NCBI GenBank assembly: GCA_963800255.1
Contig: CAWDAK010000010.1
Coordinates: 1 to 64,000 of the forward strand
Origin: DATFVA01 sp963800255
GTDB taxonomy: Bacteria > Bacteroidota > Ignavibacteria > Ignavibacteriales > Ignavibacteriaceae
Length of the DNA: 64,000 nucleotides
Direction of reading: 5' to 3'
Positions 54,403 through 63,318 of the stretch are shown here, piece after piece. The notes below the pieces were generated by a model that did no database searches, was not told the origin of the DNA, and was given only the letters and a program-made list of their open reading frames with translations. Every line of letters begins with the position of its first letter. The stretch's first letter is position 1. Position numbers and translations under genes: made by a program.

Positions 54403-56766
54403 TTAATCGAAAAAACTCAACTGTCCCGTTTTTATTATGGAATCGAAAGATTCACCCATTAAACTCAGAACGGAATCCGCAATCGGTTTGATCTGCTTAT
54501 CGATATAATGCTGGTAGTCAATATCGTTATGTTTTAATTCAACGGGAACAGGACCTCTTTTAGTAATAACATAATAAATAGTTCCGCTGTTCTGGTCTAT
54601 TAACTTAGCTGCCCGGACATGCTGCGGGATGTTCCTTATATAATCTCCGATTTCCTTACGAAGCCTCTTCCTGTAAACAAGCTTGTCATCAAATTCGCCT
54701 GAATAAACTTTTTTCACAATTTCCTTAATCCAGATTTTTATCTCCTTATCATAAAATATCCGTTCATATAACTCAACCTGAAATTCCTTTGCAAGCCGGG
54801 TCCAATCACTTCTTACAAACTCAAGACCTACCAATTCAAGTTTTTCCTCCTCCCCGATTTTAAGAAGTCCGGCATATCTTTTTTTAGCCCCTGACTCTCC
54901 CCCCCTTGCCGGAGTTATGATAAATTTTCTATAGTATTTTTCATACTCTATTTCCAGGAAGGATTTAACTCCGAACTCCTTCTTTAATCTTTCTTCCCAA
55001 TATTTATTTAGTTCTCCGACCAGTTTACTTCCATCCTTCGCTGTAAAATTATTTATGCCTTCCGGCAGCCTGACAAACAATGAATCCGTATCACCGTAAA
55101 CGACATCATAACCCTTTCTTTCGAGGAACTCTTTGCTTCTCAACAAGAGCCATTGGCCGGTACCGGTAATGGCTGAAGGAAGATCCGGATGATAAAACCG
55201 GCATCCATAAGATCCCATAACACCATAGAAGCTGTTCATTAAAATTTTAATTGCCTGGGACAGCTGTTTATCATTTTTTCTTTTTGCATCGGTGCGCAAG
55301 TCTATCAGGCGCGAGATGAAATCGGGCAGGAAATGCTGTGAAGCTGAAAATCTATAGCCGGCCGGAGTTCTGAGTGTATTTTCATCAGCAAGGAGCCTGG
55401 ATAAAGGGTCTATTTTGAAAGTCTGGATTATTGAGGGGTACAGGCTTCTGAAATCAAGTACAATCACATTATTATATAAACCCGGAGAGGGATCAAATAC
55501 ATACCCTCCGGCGGCATGTCCCGATAAAGTAAGATCACGGACATTTGGAGCTACATATCCTTTACGGTGAAGCCTTGGAAGAAAAAAATGATCGAAGGCG
55601 GCGGTCATCATGCCAAGCTGATCCGTTAATAGACCTGATAACTGAGAACGGCGGATGGATAATTCTATTAAGCCGGACTTTTTGAATATCTCCGTGACGA
55701 GCAGGGTATCCTTCAGGTTATATTCTGCAAGTTTTCTTTTATCCTCAACAAACAACCTTTCTATCTCTGCAACTTTATCCGCATCAGGAGATATAGTTTT
55801 GCCTTCCTGAAGCAATTCTTGTGCAACTGTCTCAAGTTTATAGTCTTCAAAAGTAAAAAATGAGGAGCGAAGTGACTGGGGACCATCGATCACTACACGG
55901 CCATATACTGAAGCAAAATATCCCCCGCCTTTGCGGCTGCGTAAAGAAACCCTTCCACTTCCGCGCGCAATATCAAAAGTAAGATAATGCTCATTGCATT
56001 TCTTCTCCAGAAACATAAGATCGAAACCTATTACGTGCCAACCGATTACAACATCGGGATCCTTTTCACGGAACCATTCAATGAAAGCCTGCAGCATTTC
56101 TTTTTCAGCAGGATAAAAAGCGACCAGTTCATCGCTATCGTCATCACCGACCATAAATACTTTTTGGGCTCCGCCGTCAGGCCCTGTGAGATTTACAGCA
56201 ATTGAGTAGAGTTTACGGTTTCCCGAACCTGTTTCTATATCAATCGACGCGATTTTTAAATTCGGGGTGAATTCGGCAGTCTCCATTTTGGGATTAATGA
56301 ATCTCATTAATTTTCCTGCAGGTTCCGGTTTCCCTGTAACCAGTATCTGAGAGCTGAGAAACCGCTCCATAAGATACCGTCTGACAGGATCAACATCAGA
56401 CTCATAACAGGCGACGCCATTTTTATCAAGTTCTTCAGCAGCAGTCTTCAGATCCCTTTGGCTGTTAAAATATAATGCATCAACATCCTCCCCTGAAAAA
56501 TTTTTAATTTTGACTGCCTTGCGTTTAAAAGGAACTTTTACAGTGATTTCTTCCAGCCTGCGGATAAAAAAAACAGGGCGTACATTAGTTATAATAACTT
56601 CAATATGACCTGAATCTTCTGTCACACCAATAAACTTAAGGACATTTCTGCCGTTTATGTCCTGCCATTCGCCGGATAATATAAATGCTTTAACTGTATT
56701 CAAGGGATTTTTTGTTAATCTTTTCAAAGGCTCTGCCAAAATTTCACTATTTTTCCGGGTATTCAA
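54403..56766 (-). CDS. polB: DNA polymerase II (family B) with proofreading exonuclease
   Basis: 787 residues, matching the length of E. coli Pol II. 3'-5' exonuclease motifs: ASIDIETGSG (Exo I), DVVIGWHVIGFDLMFL (Exo II), YNLKDTLLV (Exo III). Polymerase motifs: A VLDFRSLYPSIIQTF, B KILMNSFYGVMGS, C YGDTDSLFV. All catalytic Asp residues are present. It acts in DNA repair and replication restart past lesions (family knowledge). There is no phage or plasmid context nearby, so this is a chromosomal repair polymerase. It is divergent from the FKBP gene 51 bp away. Confidence 0.95.
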   Translation of the reverse strand: MNTRKNSEILAEPLKRLTKNPLNTVKAFILSGEWQDINGRNVLKFIGVTEDSGHIEVIITNVRPVFFIRRLEEITVKVPFKRKAVKIKNFSGEDVDALYFNSQRDLKTAAEELDKNGVACYESDVDPVRRYLMERFLSSQILVTGKPEPAGKLMRFINPKMETAEFTPNLKIASIDIETGSGNRKLYSIAVNLTGPDGGAQKVFMVGDDDSDELVAFYPAEKEMLQAFIEWFREKDPDVVIGWHVIGFDLMFLEKKCNEHYLTFDIARGSGRVSLRSRKGGGYFASVYGRVVIDGPQSLRSSFFTFEDYKLETVAQELLQEGKTISPDADKVAEIERLFVEDKRKLAEYNLKDTLLVTEIFKKSGLIELSIRRSQLSGLLTDQLGMMTAAFDHFFLPRLHRKGYVAPNVRDLTLSGHAAGGYVFDPSPGLYNNVIVLDFRSLYPSIIQTFKIDPLSRLLADENTLRTPAGYRFSASQHFLPDFISRLIDLRTDAKRKNDKQLSQAIKILMNSFYGVMGSYGCRFYHPDLPSAITGTGQWLLLRSKEFLERKGYDVVYGDTDSLFVRLPEGINNFTAKDGSKLVGELNKYWEERLKKEFGVKSFLEIEYEKYYRKFIITPARGGESGAKKRYAGLLKIGEEEKLELVGLEFVRSDWTRLAKEFQVELYERIFYDKEIKIWIKEIVKKVYSGEFDDKLVYRKRLRKEIGDYIRNIPQHVRAAKLIDQNSGTIYYVITKRGPVPVELKHNDIDYQHYIDKQIKPIADSVLSLMGESFDSIIKTGQLSFFD

Positions 56767-56817
56767 TTCAATTATTTTTCTGAAACGTTTATTTTTTCGA
56801 AAAAAATAAGGATAAAA

Positions 56818-57591
56818 ATGAAAATATTTCTGTTTTTTCTGATATTTGGTCTGCTTACAGTTTTAACTGCGGCTCAGGATAATGATACGATCACTACGAA
56901 ATCAGGTTTACAGTACCTGGTACTTGAGAAAGGAAACGGAGTAAAAGCTGAGCCCGGAAAAGAAGCTGAAGTTGATTACACGGGTTATCTAACTGACGGA
57001 AAGGAATTCGACTCTTCAATAAAGAGAAATCAGCCTCTCTATTTTGTAATTGGTGAAGGCAAAGTAATTAAAGGCTGGGATGAAGGTGTAGCTTTAATGA
57101 CAGTAGGAGATAAATTCAGATTCATTATACCGCCTTCCCTGGCTTATGGAGATAGAGGAGCTGGAGATGTGATACCCCCGAATGCCACATTAATTTTTGA
57201 TGTTAAACTCCTGAACGTTTCTGACCCAAAGCTGGCCCTGGGAGATACCCTGCTTATCACTATTTTTGAGAGTGGAATTGATTCTGCCATAACCCAATAT
57301 TATTATCTCCGGGATAATATGCATGAAGAATATGATTTCCGTGAAGCCCAGCTGAATATGCTAGGCTATCTGCTTATGAGAAATCAAATGAACAAAGAAG
57401 CAGTGGAAATATTTAAACTAAATGCACAAGCTTATCCGGAATCATCTAATGTTTACGATAGTCTCGCTGAAGGATATTTGGCCATCGGAGACAGGAAACT
57501 TGCAGAGGAGAACTATCAGAAATCACTTGAGTTAGATCCTGGCAATGAAAACGCCAAACAAATGCTGAACAAGTTGAAGACGTCTGATTAA
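56818..57591 (+). CDS. Exported FKBP-type peptidyl-prolyl isomerase with TPR domain
   Basis: 257 residues. A signal peptide (KIFLFFLIFGLLTVLTAAQ) is followed by a complete FKBP domain (about 25-135) with the usual core VDYTGYLTDGKEFDSSIKR, VIKGWDEGVALM and SLAYGDRGAGDVIPPNATLI. A C-terminal helical part (about 150-257) contains TPR-like repeats (NVYDSLAEGYLAIGDRKLAE). It probably folds exported proteins in the periplasm while the TPR tethers partners. TAATG overlap joins it to the histidine kinase, implying translational coupling. Confidence 0.9.
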   Translation: MKIFLFFLIFGLLTVLTAAQDNDTITTKSGLQYLVLEKGNGVKAEPGKEAEVDYTGYLTDGKEFDSSIKRNQPLYFVIGEGKVIKGWDEGVALMTVGDKFRFIIPPSLAYGDRGAGDVIPPNATLIFDVKLLNVSDPKLALGDTLLITIFESGIDSAITQYYYLRDNMHEEYDFREAQLNMLGYLLMRNQMNKEAVEIFKLNAQAYPESSNVYDSLAEGYLAIGDRKLAEENYQKSLELDPGNENAKQMLNKLKTSD

Positions 57592-59108
57592 TGAAAAGTC
57601 CCCTCGTCAAAACAATAACGATCCTTATAGCGGTAATCTTTATACCAATACTTTTCTTTACCGTTTATGAAATAAGTTCACTGAGCAGCAGTGAGCAGGT
57701 TCTTAACCAGATCTATACGAATCAGCTCGATGCGATACTCTTCTCTGTTAACCAGTACTCTGAAGACGTAGTGAGCAGCTGGAGAAATAAAATCAATAAT
57801 TCAGTTTCAGAGGATAATAAGAATTCTATAAACCTGTTTTTAAAACTTTATGCTCCTGTTAACTATATATTCATCACTGATAGTTCGCGTTCTTCTAATA
57901 TTCATGTATACTCCAGAAACGGCAATATTAAGAATGACAGCACATCAGCTTTGAATATAGTTAACAGTGAAAAGAAAATAATAGACAGGCTTTACACCTA
58001 TGAAAAAAGCGGCTACCTGAAACTGGAACCAGTCAGCCTATCAGCTGATCTTTCGGCTGTATTATTTCTTCTGGATGATAATTCACTTTGCGGTATAGTT
58101 TTTAAGCCGGATAAGTTTATAAACCAGCAGCTCGATTCGAAGATGAAAAGTATTGCGGGTAATGAATTCATTCTTGCAGTATACAAATCTTCGGGAAATG
58201 ATATCGTTTTATCCACGGACCAGGTTAATTTCGAGGATATCAGACAGACAAAAGCATTATGGCTCCTGCCCCAGTATAACCTCGGCATAACTCTTAAGGG
58301 TAAGACAATCTACGACCTGGTAGAGGCGAGAACAACTCAAAATTTAATTTTGATTGCAGGGATAACCTTACTTATAATAATAGGCATCTGGCTGGTCTTC
58401 CGGAATATCAAAAAAGAAATTCAGCTTGCACAGATAAAGGCTGATTTTGTTTCTAATGTTTCTCATGAGCTAAGAACACCTCTTTCTTTAATCAGTATGT
58501 TTGCTGAAACGCTTAAGATGGGAAGGGTAAAATCTGAAGAAAAGAAAAATGAGTATTACTCCATAATACATTCTGAAACAAACCGGCTCAGCAGTATCGT
58601 TAACAAAGTGCTTAACTTCTCAAAGATGGAGGCAGGGAAAAGAACCTTTCATATGGAAAAGTCAGACTTAACGCAGGTTGCCGGAAACGTTTTTAATACG
58701 TACAAATTTCATCTGCAGAATAATAGTTTTGAATTTAATTATATATGCGTTGATAACCTTCCCCAGGTGATGCTTGACAGAGATGCAGTCTCTGAAGCTA
58801 TTATAAATCTTATAGATAATGCTATGAAATATAGCGGAGAAAATAAGACGGTAATCCTGAGGACCGGTGTAGAGAAAAATTTCGTGTATGTTGAAGTTGA
58901 GGATAATGGGATCGGTATATCTGAGGCTGATCAGAAAAAAATATTCGAAAAATTCTTCAGGGTGTCTACAGGGCTTGTTCATAATACTAAGGGAACCGGG
59001 CTGGGATTATCACTCGTAAAACAAATCGTTGAAGCTCATAATGGGAAAATCCTGCTAACAAGCGCACCAGGCAGAGGGAGCAGGTTCAGGATACAAATGC
59101 CTGTCTGA
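57591..59108 (+). CDS. Membrane sensor histidine kinase
   Basis: 505 residues. TM1 (about 8-27) and TM2 (about 247-267) flank a periplasmic sensor of about 220 residues with no recognised domain. Then HisKA (VSNVSHELRTPLSLISMF, phospho-acceptor His 292) and HATPase_c (N box NLIDNAMKYSG; VEDNGIGIS; GTGLGLSLVKQIVEAH). There is no receiver domain, and no response regulator gene follows, as the next genes run on the other strand, so its partner is encoded elsewhere. Translational coupling to the FKBP protein suggests it may sense folding or envelope state (inference). Confidence 0.9.
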   Translation: MKSPLVKTITILIAVIFIPILFFTVYEISSLSSSEQVLNQIYTNQLDAILFSVNQYSEDVVSSWRNKINNSVSEDNKNSINLFLKLYAPVNYIFITDSSRSSNIHVYSRNGNIKNDSTSALNIVNSEKKIIDRLYTYEKSGYLKLEPVSLSADLSAVLFLLDDNSLCGIVFKPDKFINQQLDSKMKSIAGNEFILAVYKSSGNDIVLSTDQVNFEDIRQTKALWLLPQYNLGITLKGKTIYDLVEARTTQNLILIAGITLLIIIGIWLVFRNIKKEIQLAQIKADFVSNVSHELRTPLSLISMFAETLKMGRVKSEEKKNEYYSIIHSETNRLSSIVNKVLNFSKMEAGKRTFHMEKSDLTQVAGNVFNTYKFHLQNNSFEFNYICVDNLPQVMLDRDAVSEAIINLIDNAMKYSGENKTVILRTGVEKNFVYVEVEDNGIGISEADQKKIFEKFFRVSTGLVHNTKGTGLGLSLVKQIVEAHNGKILLTSAPGRGSRFRIQMPV

Positions 59109-60050
59109 TCATTTTAGCAGATGCTTTTTCCCGACAAAAATTTTTTGAAAGAGTTTATTCTGGCTGCCGTTGAAATAGGATCCTCCATTTTCCGTAGAAG
59201 TTATAATTGTCGCTGAACTATCCTTGTAGGCTGCAAGCACTATTCCTCCCTTCGAAGAGGACTCAATTGTCAGGGTATAATCTGCTTTTCCCAAAGAGCT
59301 CCCCGGTACATCATCTTCAAAAGAAGAGCTGTTCAGGTGCGACAGAGAATTAAGGTAACCCGCGGTTTTTACAGAGTCCACCCTGCTTCCGTCTATTGTC
59401 CACTTATTATCATTTTTAACCAGTTCGAACGAGCTGTCAGGATATGAAAAAGTAAGTTTCTTCCATCCTGAGGGATCGTCGCTCACAATTATATTATTTC
59501 TGAAGTAATCCGGTTTCTGATTAAAGGCCATATCCAGGAAACCCTGAGTTTCATAAACTTCGTTTTCACCATTCAGCCTTACAAAGGTATTCATCTGCCG
59601 GGGCTGTTTAAAAGAAAATTTGCCGATAATAAGATCGAGAGTATTATCATCACCCTCAAAGACTTTAACCCGGGTTCCCCCCGTATCCACTTTAAACTCT
59701 GACCATTTTGAATCATCCTGTGCAGCCACTCTTGTTGGTTTGACCTGAACAAGCATATCAAGAAGCGACTTAATTTTATTTTCCGGAACTTCTGCTGTCT
59801 TATTATTATCAAGATTTACTTTCCAGCCAGCATTTCCTTTTTTGTACAGCCTAACTTCCCGATGATCAGCTGCCCGGGGATAAATCGAGATTGCCGTTAC
59901 TTTGGAAGTATCAATATTAACAATATCTGTTTTGAACGATTTCTCACCATGACTGGATTCAATTACTAAATATGCAGCCGCAAAAACGACTAGTACCCCG
60001 AAAATAATTAATAGAGTTTTATTCGATACTTTATTAAACATGATTTTCAC
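59109..60050 (-). CDS. DUF4340 protein of a Gld-like ABC operon
   Basis: 313 residues with an N-terminal membrane helix (about 12-29) and a periplasmic beta-rich body: VTAISIYPRAADHREVRLYK, LDLIIGKFSFKQPRQMNTFV, SGWKKLTFSYPDSSFELVK. This is the DUF4340 pattern, nearly always encoded after a GldG-like gene. It overlaps the GldG-like gene by 17 nt, the last member of the four-gene operon. Its role in the transporter is unknown. Confidence 0.85.
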   Translation of the reverse strand: MKIMFNKVSNKTLLIIFGVLVVFAAAYLVIESSHGEKSFKTDIVNIDTSKVTAISIYPRAADHREVRLYKKGNAGWKVNLDNNKTAEVPENKIKSLLDMLVQVKPTRVAAQDDSKWSEFKVDTGGTRVKVFEGDDNTLDLIIGKFSFKQPRQMNTFVRLNGENEVYETQGFLDMAFNQKPDYFRNNIIVSDDPSGWKKLTFSYPDSSFELVKNDNKWTIDGSRVDSVKTAGYLNSLSHLNSSSFEDDVPGSSLGKADYTLTIESSSKGGIVLAAYKDSSATIITSTENGGSYFNGSQNKLFQKIFVGKKHLLK

Positions 60051-61554
60051 TCATCCATTTATTCCTTTTACTTTTCCTGACCCTGTAACGGATTATACCA
60101 TATATTATTATTAGGAAAATCGGAATAAGAAAGTTTAAATATTTAATGAGGGTTTTGGTTCCCTCCTCAATATCGGGATCCAGAGGATGGGAAGTTACGC
60201 CCTTTGTTCTGAGAGCAATCAATCCGGTATCATCTGACAGCCAGTCAATGGCATTAGACATCAGATTCACATTATCCTCCTGAAGCTTCTGCTGACCCTG
60301 TCCTTCTCCGTTTACAGCAAAATCACCATCACCGAATACCACCATTTTGGTTTCAGCCCCGGCAATTTTTCCATTAAGGGCAACTGCCACAGGCAGGGAT
60401 GATTTTGTAAAATCATTCCTCGACCAGTTTTTCATTACATCAAAAGAGACGGGAGGTTTTTCAAGACCCGTCTTATCGGATGTAAAAGCGAGGTTAACAT
60501 AGTGCATAGACGAATCAGAAGCTGTTACAATAACAGGACTAGCAAAAGGCATCATCACCTGTTCAATTCCTGTAGTAATAGGGTGTTTATCAAATTTAGC
60601 TATTATGGGAAGATAAGGGAATTTAACCGGAGTATTCATAACGAACATACCCTGGTTCTGCCTGACCATTACATTCCCGCTGTTCACATCAACGATAAAT
60701 TCCTCTCCCACCTTCACACCTTTCTTATTCAGCCATTCTGCCAGTCCCGTACTAATACTCTTACCTGAAGCAGTAGAAAGATCACCTTCCACTGTATTGA
60801 CGGCAGCCAGTATCCTTCCTCCTTTTGACAGAAAGTTATCAAGTTTACTGAACACTGCGGGAGGTATTGTATCTTTAGGTGCTATTATAACAAGGGTTTT
60901 CAAATTTTCAGGAACATTCGTGGAATCGGTTATAGTAACGGGTTTAACATCGTACATAATAGAAAGCTGCTGGTTAAGCTGCGGCAAAGCCTGTAAAGAC
61001 GGTTCACCGTTACCCTGAAGGAAACCGACCTGGATTTTTTCTTTCAGTGTCATCTTTTTGATGTTTGAGGAAAGATCATATTCCATTGCAGAACCAGGCT
61101 GTACCAGCGGAATGACCTCCTTTTTTTCACCATATTGAAGAACCGCACCCAGGTAAGCTTTCTGCTGCTTCATCTGATCACGTTCACGAACATTTATAAC
61201 TACAGGCCTGATCCCGTTCTGCTGGGCTTCCATTTCCGTCTGCTGATCTTCATTGGGATTTATAAACTGATAAGCAATTTTTCCACCTGAAGCGCTGTTA
61301 TATTCACTCAAGAGATCTTTAAAGTCACTTTTAACTTTTGCTACATCCGGAGGCAGGTTTTCAGAAAAATAGGCGGTGACTGTAACAGGTTCATCCAGCG
61401 ATTTCAGAATGCGTTCTGTTGCACCGCTTAACGTATATTGCCCGCCTTCAGTAAAATCCAGCCTGAAAAAGAATTTGTTTGCCAGGAAATTCAAAACAAT
61501 TAAGATACCTGTAAGCAGAAGAAGTGAAATAATTATTTTTTGTTTGGTTACCAT
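60034..61554 (-). CDS. GldG-like ABC transporter auxiliary component
   Basis: 506 residues: an N-terminal membrane helix (about 8-26), a large periplasmic region resembling the IFT52/GldG-type ABC_transp_aux domain (FADFTEGGQYTLS-like opening FRLDFTEGGQYTLSGATERI, VTVTAYFSENLPPDV, KIQVGFLQGNGEPSLQALPQ, VVFGDGDFAVNGEGQGQ), and a C-terminal helix (about 475-492). In Flavobacterium the homologue contributes to gliding, but the family also occurs in non-gliders. It follows the permease by 2 nt. Confidence 0.87.
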   Translation of the reverse strand: MVTKQKIIISLLLLTGILIVLNFLANKFFFRLDFTEGGQYTLSGATERILKSLDEPVTVTAYFSENLPPDVAKVKSDFKDLLSEYNSASGGKIAYQFINPNEDQQTEMEAQQNGIRPVVINVRERDQMKQQKAYLGAVLQYGEKKEVIPLVQPGSAMEYDLSSNIKKMTLKEKIQVGFLQGNGEPSLQALPQLNQQLSIMYDVKPVTITDSTNVPENLKTLVIIAPKDTIPPAVFSKLDNFLSKGGRILAAVNTVEGDLSTASGKSISTGLAEWLNKKGVKVGEEFIVDVNSGNVMVRQNQGMFVMNTPVKFPYLPIIAKFDKHPITTGIEQVMMPFASPVIVTASDSSMHYVNLAFTSDKTGLEKPPVSFDVMKNWSRNDFTKSSLPVAVALNGKIAGAETKMVVFGDGDFAVNGEGQGQQKLQEDNVNLMSNAIDWLSDDTGLIALRTKGVTSHPLDPDIEEGTKTLIKYLNFLIPIFLIIIYGIIRYRVRKSKRNKWMSENHV

Positions 61555-61556
61555 TT

Positions 61557-62282
61557 TTAATCTACAATATTCCTTTTTGATAATGCTGTTTCGGCAAGTA
61601 CTAATCCTAAAAATGTAATGCTCAGGAAGTATATAATATCCCTGGAGTCAACTACACCGCGGGAAATGCTTTCGAAATGGTTATTTATTGTAAGATAGTC
61701 TAGTACCTCTCCAATACTCCCGGTAAAATCACCCGCAAGAACCTGGAAAATTATAAGGAAGAATATTCCAATGAACAGGGCGAGAAGGAAAGCAATAATC
61801 TGGTTATTTGAAATGCTGCTGGCAAATAACCCGATACTAATGTACGCCATACTCATTAAAATTAATCCCAGGTAGCCGCACCATACCGCTCCATGGTCAA
61901 CGGGCCCCATTGCCCATACGCTGAAGTAATAAGGGAGGGTTAACACCAGGGCTGTTATTATCAATAGCAGACATGCAAGAAATTTACCGACAATTACCTC
62001 CCAATCGCTCACAGACTTTGTCAGTAGAAGTTCAATTGTTCCGGTTTTATTCTCCTCAGCAATCATTCTCATTGTTATTGCCGGGGTAAAAAAGAATAAT
62101 GTCCAGTACGCTACGGAGAAAAATGGCTGCAGGGTAGCCTGGCCTATGAAGAAAATATCAGAACCGAAAAGCCAGGTAAAAAATCCGCTTAAGCCGAGGA
62201 ATACAATTATGAGTATGTAGGCGGTCAGGGAATCAAAAAAAGTTCTCAGTTCTTTTACTGCTATTGTCCAGATTTTATTCAT
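61557..62282 (-). CDS. ABC-2 type permease (GldF-like)
   Basis: 241 residues, six membrane helices with the ABC-2/GldF pattern: AVKELRTFFDSLTAYILIIV, FFTPAITMRMIAEENKTGTI, ELLLTKSVSDWEVIVGKFLA. It pairs with the ATPase encoded 1 nt upstream and with the GldG-like protein. Substrate unknown. Confidence 0.9.
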   Translation of the reverse strand: MNKIWTIAVKELRTFFDSLTAYILIIVFLGLSGFFTWLFGSDIFFIGQATLQPFFSVAYWTLFFFTPAITMRMIAEENKTGTIELLLTKSVSDWEVIVGKFLACLLLIITALVLTLPYYFSVWAMGPVDHGAVWCGYLGLILMSMAYISIGLFASSISNNQIIAFLLALFIGIFFLIIFQVLAGDFTGSIGEVLDYLTINNHFESISRGVVDSRDIIYFLSITFLGLVLAETALSKRNIVD

Positions 62283-62283
62283 T

Positions 62284-63216
62284 TTACTCTATTGTTAAAT
62301 CTCTGAAAATATCTTCAAGTTTTGTTTCGATAGGGGTCATTTCAATCAGGATCCAGTTTTTCTGAACACACAATTGAAATATTGATCTGCGGGAGGATTT
62401 GCCCTCTTTGCTTTGCACAATAAAACTTCCCCTTTCATCTGCTATGGGATCTACCATCCCTATTGATTCGAGGCTCTGGAGAGAGAAAACAAGTTCGTCA
62501 TGGTTTAATGCCTCAGCTATTTGAATCTTCAGGATTTCTTCTCCCTGCGCCTGTTTACGGAGCGTATCCGGAGATCCATCAGCAACAATTTTACCTTTAT
62601 TTATGATCAGGATCCTATCGCATGTTGCTTCAACTTCGGGAAGTATATGAGTACTAAGTACTACCGTTTTCTCCCTGCCAAGTTCGCGGATAAGCTTTCT
62701 GATTTCTATAATCTGGTTAGGATCCAGTCCGGTAGTAGGCTCATCCAGAATTAAAACCTCCGGATCGTGAATCATGGCCTGGGCCAGACCAACTCTTTGC
62801 CTGAAACCTTTTGAAAGTTCCCCTATTTTTTTATGCTTTTCCTGATTTAACCCTGTGAGATGGACCATCTCAACAATACGGTTCTTTATTTTATTTCTTT
62901 CAACTCCCTGCAGTTCGGCCACAAAATTCAAGTACTCCAGTACGGGCATTTCGTAATAAAGGGGATTGTTCTCCGGAAGATAACCGATCTGTTTCTTTAT
63001 TTTTTCCTGGTTATCCCGGATGGAAAAATCACCTACCTTAACATCACCAGCCGATGGTGCCATAAAGCAGGTAATGATTTTCATAGTGGTTGTTTTTCCT
63101 GCCCCGTTTGGTCCGAGAAAACCAAGGATCTCTCCCGGTTTTACATCGAAGGAAATTGCATCAATTGCTTTTTGAGAACCGTATTGTTTGGTTAAATTCT
63201 CAACCGTGATATTCAT
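62284..63216 (-). CDS. ABC transporter ATPase (GldA-like)
   Basis: 310 residues. Walker A (GFLGPNGAGKTTTMK, about 34-48), Q loop (IGYLPENNPLYYEM), signature (LSKGFRQRVGLAQAMIHDP), Walker B (VLILDEPTTGLDP) and H loop (VVLSTHILPEVE), then a C-terminal extension of about 90 residues as in GldA and related drug/Na+ exporters. It is the first gene of the ATPase-permease-GldG-DUF4340 operon on the minus strand. Confidence 0.93.
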   Translation of the reverse strand: MNITVENLTKQYGSQKAIDAISFDVKPGEILGFLGPNGAGKTTTMKIITCFMAPSAGDVKVGDFSIRDNQEKIKKQIGYLPENNPLYYEMPVLEYLNFVAELQGVERNKIKNRIVEMVHLTGLNQEKHKKIGELSKGFRQRVGLAQAMIHDPEVLILDEPTTGLDPNQIIEIRKLIRELGREKTVVLSTHILPEVEATCDRILIINKGKIVADGSPDTLRKQAQGEEILKIQIAEALNHDELVFSLQSLESIGMVDPIADERGSFIVQSKEGKSSRRSIFQLCVQKNWILIEMTPIETKLEDIFRDLTIE

Positions 63217-63318
63217 GTGAACCCGGAATTAGTGGATGAAAATTTATACCTGGTAAAAATAATTTTGACGGGGAGTAATTTAAAAAGTTCCGTTTAAAAT
63301 AAAAATATCGGAGGACCT

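Noticed and set aside
59109..63216. Evidence for gliding motility
   Set aside because: The ATPase-permease-GldG-DUF4340 operon also occurs in many non-gliding bacteria, and no gldK/L/M/N-type gene is present in the window.
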